Of a DNA stretch of 64,000 nucleotides, positions 58,290 through 64,000 are shown piece after piece. The position numbers were made by a program, and so were the translations under genes. Each line of letters begins with the position of its first letter. Positions within the stretch are counted from its first letter, which is position 1. The stretch covers positions 7,060,801 to 7,124,800 of the forward strand of contig JAJHZJ010000121.1 in the NCBI GenBank assembly GCA_023548195.1. The letters run 5' to 3'. The stretch comes from Bettongia penicillata ogilbyi (Eukaryota > Chordata > Mammalia > Diprotodontia > Potoroidae). The notes under the pieces are model-generated. The model was not told the origin of the DNA and searched no databases. It saw nothing but the letters and a program-made list of their open reading frames with translations.

Positions 58290-58480
58290 ATAACAGGTTA
58301 CATCTCCATTGAGCTTTTAACGCTTGCAAATCACTTTTCTCTACTTTTTCTCTAACAAATATTATTGTCCTCATTTTCAAGATGAGGAAGTTGAGGGCCA
58401 CAGAGAGTAAATAACTTGCTCATGGTATAATAACTTGCACATCTAATAAGTTTAAGAGCAGTAATCAAATCTAGTACGTC
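58290..58480 (-). repeat. MIR-type SINE, worn
   Basis: attattgtcctcattttcaa and gatgaggaagttgagggcca are the diagnostic phrases. Confidence 0.65.
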
Positions 58481-59204
58481 TAGTTATTCCTTGTTGCTAC
58501 GTTTTTCCATGTTGTCTACCAATCTAGTCTAATGTCACAACACACTCCCCTTCGTGAGCACTCTATGTGCTAGCCACGCTGCGATTGTCCTCATCTGTTC
58601 CTGCCGCCTTCTACCTTTGTGCATGTCTTCTTGTTACCTGGGTGCTGGAACTGGATTGGAACGCATTAGGACAGTCTAAGAATCTGTGGCTACTAGAAGC
58701 TTTTGAATTACCCCTTTGTAGTAATGAAGAGCCATATTATTCAGTCCCAATATAGCAAGATAACAATATTTATTTCTTCTATCACAGAAGAAAGAACTTA
58801 AAGGAGCCCATAGAAAAACAGAGAAACACAAAACGCTCAAATAGCCCATTGGTTACTTCTTAACTCACTGCCCCCAACTCCCCACAAAAGTTAGCACATT
58901 TCAGGAGGACCAGAACAACCCTTCTTATTGGATCTGCACCATCAAGTCATTCACAAGGAATTGACAAGGTCCCCATCTTTTGTCCCCAACATGATGCAGC
59001 TTCAGACCTTCAGCTACAGGGCAGCTGCTGGCAGATCTCATCTTTCTCTAAGCTAAATGGGGAAATATCTCTCTAAAAGACAGTTCTCATCTCTTGAACT
59101 CAGGGACAGTATGTATACATACAAAACTTCTGGAGTTATTCCAAAAATGTTCAAGGCCATGCATTTGGCCACTCAAGTCTTCCAATGCAGGGGTTTTACA
59201 CATA

Positions 59205-59205
<1 letters not shown>
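58481..59205. other. Intergenic DNA, no gene seen
   Basis: No repeat family or gene recognised. Overlapping open frames at the right end run into the CT repeat and are not genes. Confidence 0.4.

Positions 59206-59207
<2 letters not shown>

Positions 59208-59239
<32 letters not shown>
59208..59239. repeat. (CT)n microsatellite
   Basis: Pure CT run of about 32 bp. Confidence 0.97.
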
Positions 59240-59242
<3 letters not shown>

Positions 59243-59244
59243 AC

Positions 59245-60015
59245 CTGACCCGCATCTTCAATTATTTTTTGAAAACTTCCAACAAGATGTCTGTAGGCAT
59301 CCTAAACTCAACCATTCCAAAACAGAACTCATCTTCCCACCAAACCTATCCCTCTTCTAAACTTCCCTGTTATTGCCAGGGGTACTACAATCCTACCATT
59401 CATCCAAGTTTGAAACCTTAGTGTCGTCTCTGACTCTTCACTTTCTCTTATACTACAATTATGGTTCCCTACACAAAATCTGTCACATCCATCCCTTCCT
59501 GTTCATCCATACTTGAACCATAGTTCAGGCCTCATCAATATTCGTTTGGACTATTTGTCACAACCTCATAATTGGTCTCTCAAAGTCCCTGCCCTCTATA
59601 TTCCATCCTTCATACATCTGCCAAAGTGATTTAATTCTCCCAAAGCACACATAATTCTTCCTTCTTCTCAAACTCCATATTCCAGTCAAAATGAGCTTCT
59701 TATTGTGACGCTCCACTCCAATATCCATTCCTTTGCGCTAGCTGACCTCCATGCCTAGAATGCTCTTCCTCTTCATTCCTGCCTCGTGGAATGCCTTGAC
59801 TTCCTTCCAGACTCAGGTCAAGTGCCACCTTCTGTAGGAAGTCTTTCCTGATGCCCTTAGCTGTTAGTGTCTTCCCCCATCCCCACCACCCTATCACCTT
59901 GCATATATTTTCTGTATTCTCATACCCCTGGGCACTTCACTCCAGCCTTTGCATCTCTAGCACTGGATAGTACTTATCACATGCATTAATAAATGCACTG
60001 TTAATTGATTGCTTG
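59245..60015 (+). repeat. L2 LINE tract (ORF2 end and 3'UTR)
   Basis: L2 words in order: ccattccaaaacagaactca (59310), cctagaatgctcttcctctt (59753), aagtgccaccttctgtagga (59819). Ends near an aataaatgcactgttaattg phrase. Confidence 0.72.
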
Positions 60016-60384
60016 ATTCCCTATAGTCATACAACTAGTAAGTGTCAGATCAAATGTTCATCCCATTAAAACATTCCATTAGAACAGGTAATCACAACAT
60101 TATAACACCTCAGTTTAAGAAGTCATCAACAGATGTTGAAATGGTAGTTTGCATGGAAGAAGAGCCACTGTGTCACTCATTACATTTGGATACTACCATT
60201 CAACCAATTGTCTCCTTAGCTCTTCTATACATTTTGAGAATTTCTGAGATAATTGATACTTTTTCCTCCTTGTTTCTCCAATCTTTACCATTCCTGGACT
60301 CCACTTAGGTGTGGTTATGAGTCTATTTTTGTTATGGTTTTATTTTATTGTGTGCTTTCATTCATTTCAATAGCTATTTCAAGA

Positions 60385-60460
60385 AGCAGCTAGTGGTGCA
60401 GTAGCTATAGTGCTGCATCTGGAGTCAAGGAGGCCAGAGTTCAAGTCCTAATTCATACTA
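60385..60460 (+). repeat. tRNA-type SINE head
   Basis: agcagctagtggtgcagtag and tctggagtcaaggaggccag are the start of the marsupial tRNA-SINE. Confidence 0.7.
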
Positions 60461-60464
60461 ACCT

Positions 60465-60775
60465 TGGAACCCCTCCGATGGGAAGGCAAAGTGAACAGCT
60501 CCTCCTCCAACATCCATTCAAAGAGGGTACTCAGGCCATTTCATTTTCTACCCAGCTGCACTCCTATGGACTTGTCCATCCTGCCTCTGGACCTAATAAC
60601 CTCCCCACCTCTCACCCATTTTCACCTTCCTTTTGTGTGCCATCTTCTCCTATTAGCTCCTTGAAGACAGGGGACTGTCTTTCTTCTTTGTATTTGTAAC
60701 TCCAGTGCTTAGCACAATACCTGGCACATAGTAGGGGCTTAATAAATATTTATTGACTTACTGATAAGTCATTTA
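60465..60775 (+). repeat. L2-like 3' end
   Basis: ctccttgaagacaggggact (60658) and ctggcacatagtaggggctt (60721), then aataaatatttattgactta. Confidence 0.72.
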
Positions 60776-61079
60776 ACCTCTTTGAACCTCTGATTCAAGA
60801 ATGTCACGGTAAATGTTTCAGGAGAGGGGATGTATACACAACACACTTTTAAGTTTATATGCATTTTTAATGTTTTTTCTCTATCTCGACCTTGAGATTA
60901 GACAATCAACAGAACAATAATTCAAGTCCCAATTTGCAGCTCTTTGATGATTTGCAGCTGCTCAACAGTTTCTGAATTGCAAATACTCACCTTATTGATT
61001 TAACAATCAGCTCTTTTGAGCTTATATGAGCTGCCTGAACATACTATGAAACTGAATTTTCCATCTGTAATTTTCCATC

Positions 61080-61400
61080 TATAATGTGTGGGTGACAATA
61101 ACATCTCCTTCACAGGACTTTTGTAAGGACAAGGGTATACAGATAACAAGGATAAAGCACTTAGCAAACCTTAAAGTGCTATATAAACACTAGCTATTAT
61201 TGTGTGCCTAAAGAGAAACAAAGAGGAGTCCCTGCCTTCAAGCATCTTACAGTCAAATAGGAGAGAGGATATAGACTGAAAAGTAACGATAACACAAAAT
61301 AAAGTGTGGTAAGTTCAACAGAGAGATGAACAAATGCTAAGAGAGGTGGGAGCAACAGAGAGATCATTTACAGCTGGGGAGAGCAAGGAAGACATTTCAA
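61080..61400 (-). repeat. MIR-like piece followed by an old repeat
   Basis: 61080-61200 has the MIR phrase aaccttaaagtgctatataa; 61200-61330 has gtccctgccttcaagcatct from an old L2/L3-type repeat. Confidence 0.5.
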
Positions 61401-62125
61401 ATACTTAACCAGTCAAAACCAGTACTATCTGCACAGAGATCAGTTTACTAGTTTAGGTTTTGAAAACAGATGTAAATAATGGTAAGGTCTACTGTTAGTA
61501 AGCAAATTCACTGTCTATACACACACCAAAAGTAGAGGAAAAATATATTCTTTAAAACCCATTTCACATGGTCTTCTTCAGCAACGAAGGATGAACACAT
61601 TATTGCACTACATTATACAGTCTAAACGTTGACATATTTCAACAGCCCTAACAAACCACTTGGCATTATTTTTATTTTCAAAATATTCTTAGGTTCCCAA
61701 CTTCAAATCTTTGGCATCATCCCATATTTTTCATGAGTAGTCTCAGAGGCACAATCCCAGATAGAATTACCTCCTTATCAAATCGGGCATCTTTGCAGTT
61801 AGTCAAGTGCAAGACAGTTACTTATATTATTTCATCTTATTAAATGAAAAAATATGTTTTGCCAAATACAGATAAATAACATTTGACCCTAGGAAAAATA
61901 ATTAAATAATTTTCAAAATTGAAACCTGTTTTTTGCTTGCAGTAGGACTATAACCAATCTCTCTATATGAACCAGCTCTTTTTTACAAAAAAGGCACTTT
62001 TTTTTTACAAAATTACAAAATCCAGGTATTACTGGATCCAGAATTAATGAAAATAGGAGAGACAAATATAGGGAAAAGACAAGGGTTTGGGAGAAGGGTT
62101 GAGAAAAATGTATTTATTATGTCAT
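61401..62125. other. Intergenic DNA, no gene seen
   Basis: An RTE-tail-like phrase lies at 61570-61595 (tcttcttcagcaacgaagga). Otherwise unrecognised. Confidence 0.4.
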
Positions 62126-62129
62126 TCAC

Positions 62130-62345
62130 GGTGCTAAGCCCCTTGAAAATATTTTCTCATTTGTTTCTCAGAATAATCATGGCAGGTAGTTGCTCTTATT
62201 ATCCCCACTTTACAGTTAAGGAAACTGAGGCAAAAGGAAAGAAAATGCATTACCCAGGATCACCACAGCTAAGAAATATCTGAGATTTTGAACTCACATC
62301 TATCTGACTCCAGGTCTATCACTCTATCTATTCTGCCATCTCTAA
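62130..62345 (-). repeat. MIR-type SINE
   Basis: ccactttacagttaaggaaa and ctgactccaggtctatcact are diagnostic. Confidence 0.78.
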
Positions 62346-62569
62346 GGAAGATATATTATCCGGAAAAAATGACTGCAAAATGATCAGCTTGTCATAGTGG
62401 ATGAGGGAAACATTTGATTTCATTCCTAAACAGAGGTTCTCTATGACCAGATGATTTCTGTCAGGCCAAGTCTGTCATTAAAAACAAAATCCAAAAAGTT
62501 CTCATGCTTTTATCATAAACATACACTGGAACAAAATTTTTTACAAATCAGCCAATTGATCTACTTAGC

Positions 62570-62700
62570 AGATGCTCTTATCCCCATTTTATGGATGAGG
62601 AAACTGAAGCTGATGGAATTTAAGTAACTTTACCAAGTGTCACACTGCTAATAGGTATCTTAGGGGCATTTAAACCCAGATTCTTTTGAATCTCTATCAA
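62570..62700 (-). repeat. MIR-type SINE, 3' half
   Basis: ccccattttatggatgagga and aaactgaagctgatggaatt are diagnostic. Confidence 0.7.
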
Positions 62701-62879
62701 TTTTGTTTTGCTGCTTTTTCCTCACAAAAAATATAATCATAAAGGATTACGTATTTCATAATAAAATTGATATCAACATTTTGAAATTATAGATCATTCC
62801 TAGTAATTATTTTACATAGTTGAAAATGATTGAAAACAACTAAATAAAAACAAAAGGCACCATGTTAACCATGTTTATG

Positions 62880-63055
62880 AATATTATTTCATATGACACT
62901 TGACAACAAGCCTAAAGGTCATGTGCATTTTACAGTTGAGAAAATTGAGGCAGCCAGGGATGAAATTACTTGTCCAGGGTCACACAGTTAGTTAACATCT
63001 ATGGCTAGAGTTAAACTTAGGTTTTCCTGACTCCAGGCCCAGAACTCAAAAACAT
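62880..63055 (-). repeat. MIR-type SINE
   Basis: cagttgagaaaattgaggca and ccagggtcacacagttagtt are diagnostic. Confidence 0.75.
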
Positions 63056-63589
63056 TTTTCACCCTGCTTTCTATAGTCTGTTCTGGATAGGTCTATGAGT
63101 ATCTGATTTTGTTTCTTATGATTTTGTACCTACAAGTACTGTCTTTTCTCCTCCAAACGAATGCAAATGAATCAACATTGCTTATTGCAGAATATATACA
63201 TGCATTTGCACATTTGTATATAGCTTTATTAATAAATAAAGCCTTTATCCCCTTTTAAGGTCTTAGGGTAATTGGAGGTTGTTCCCTCTTCCCTTTTAAA
63301 TCTGAGATGGAATTTCACTTGTAGAATGCTAGAAGCAAAATACTTATCATTACCTCCATGAGGCATTTGATACCTCACCTGAGAACATAACTGCAAGCCA
63401 TTCTCTTGACAGCCAAAGAATTAGCCTCTCTCTGTCTATCTGTCTCTCTGTCTCTGTCTTTCCTTTTACATTTAAAATTAGCTCAGAAGCTCTCCCTTTT
63501 TTGTCTAATAGTAACTTCACAGATCAAATATACATCTGGGTCTGGATGGCCCCATACCACTTGCCATCATAAATAACATCATCTATAAC
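63056..63589. other. Intergenic DNA, no gene seen
   Basis: Holds a short CTCT/GTCT-rich stretch at about 63425-63460. No gene or family recognised. Confidence 0.4.
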
Positions 63590-63715
63590 CCCCTTTTTAA
63601 CTCCTGATGTTTGTTTTCAGGCTTGTTGATTCTTTGGGTTTTCTTGGCAAAGAAGATCTGAACCTGTTTGCCATTTCCTTCTACTACCACATGAGTGGAA
63701 TAGCCTCCTTTGATT
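63590..63715 (-). repeat. tRNA/RTE-type SINE, 3' part
   Basis: Minus-strand reading has the ggaaatggcaaacaggttca phrase and the aagaaaaccc end of the marsupial SINE. Confidence 0.7.
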
Positions 63716-63838
63716 GAATGCCTGTGCATTTAAATATGATGAGAACATGTCTCTCTACCAACTTTTAGCCACAGCTTTCCAGCCACAGCTTTTCAAGGAA
63801 TCTTATCTGTTGCCCTGGAGTCATGAATTGAACAGGTG

Positions 63839-63918
63839 AGAAGGAGGCACTTGCCTTCCCTTTTTTGCCCCTACATTAGAAGGAGGCACTTGCCTTCCCT
63901 TTTTGGCCCCTACATTAC
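63839..63918. repeat. Tandem duplication, two 40-bp copies
   Basis: The unit agaaggaggcacttgccttc... occurs twice in a row with a single base difference (a T/G change in the T-run). Confidence 0.93.
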
Positions 63919-64000
63919 TCCAGATCCAAAAAATGGGTTTGGGGGGTGTTTGTTTCTGTTCTGTGTTGTTTGTCCTTAGTTTCAGGTGCCACCAGGAGCT

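Noticed and set aside
59057..59421. Three overlapping open frames with Ser-Leu repeats
   Set aside because: Ser-Leu runs are the CT microsatellite in different frames.

Overview
This is vertebrate nuclear DNA, almost certainly from a marsupial (metatherian). The evidence is single-exon bitter-taste receptor (TAS2R) genes most like the placental TAS2R7/8/9/10 group, together with marsupial-type repeats: L1 and ORF1-only (half-L1, HAL1-like) elements, an RTE LINE 3' end with its RTE-tailed tRNA-SINEs, CORE/MIR SINEs and old L2 tracts. There are no operons, bacterial genes, CRISPR arrays or functional tRNA/rRNA genes. I cannot name the species from sequence alone.

Host genes. Only three loci look like host protein-coding genes, all TAS2R and all on the minus strand. 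Gene 1 is intact (3598-4530, 310 codons). Copy 2 is a pseudogene (20138-21056) with two frameshifts. Gene 3 is intact (29749-30681, 310 codons). By my hand count the two intact receptors are about 79% identical. The changes concentrate in the TM2/first extracellular part and around extracellular loop 2, while TM3, intracellular loop 3 and TM7 are conserved.

How the cluster was built. The three receptors sit in nested segmental duplications. An older unit (receptor plus an old L1 to its right) is seen at 3.25-10.06 kb and again at about 29.5-44.2 kb. A younger tandem duplication made unit A (15877-25490) and unit B (25495-31968). A and B share one antisense HAL1-like insertion that unit 1 lacks, so it landed before the A/B split. 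A second HAL1-like element (21942-24917) landed only in A, because B still has the empty site.

Mobile elements. Five near-full-length ORF1-only elements are visible. Two on the plus strand are the least decayed: each has a YY1-like 5' end, a GC-rich 5'UTR, a 304-codon ORF1, a CA tract, a G-rich polypurine 3'UTR and a perfect 17-bp target-site duplication. Both carry the same in-frame UGA followed by 62 open codons that match the end of the ORF1 C-terminal domain. One (32738-35862) seems to have carried about 280 bp of foreign 3' flank, including a SINE piece. The other has a 235-bp exact copy of part of its ORF1 lying about 1.2 kb upstream with no hallmarks of retrotransposition. An old L1 (36.64-43.97 kb) has a nested antisense L1 and a monomer-like repeated 5'UTR.

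Right third (44-64 kb). No gene is recognised here. It holds a retroposed 7SL (SRP) RNA pseudogene, two likely solo LTRs, L2 tracts, many MIR/CORE SINEs, microsatellites, a 43-nt alternating purine-pyrimidine palindrome and a 40-bp tandem duplication.
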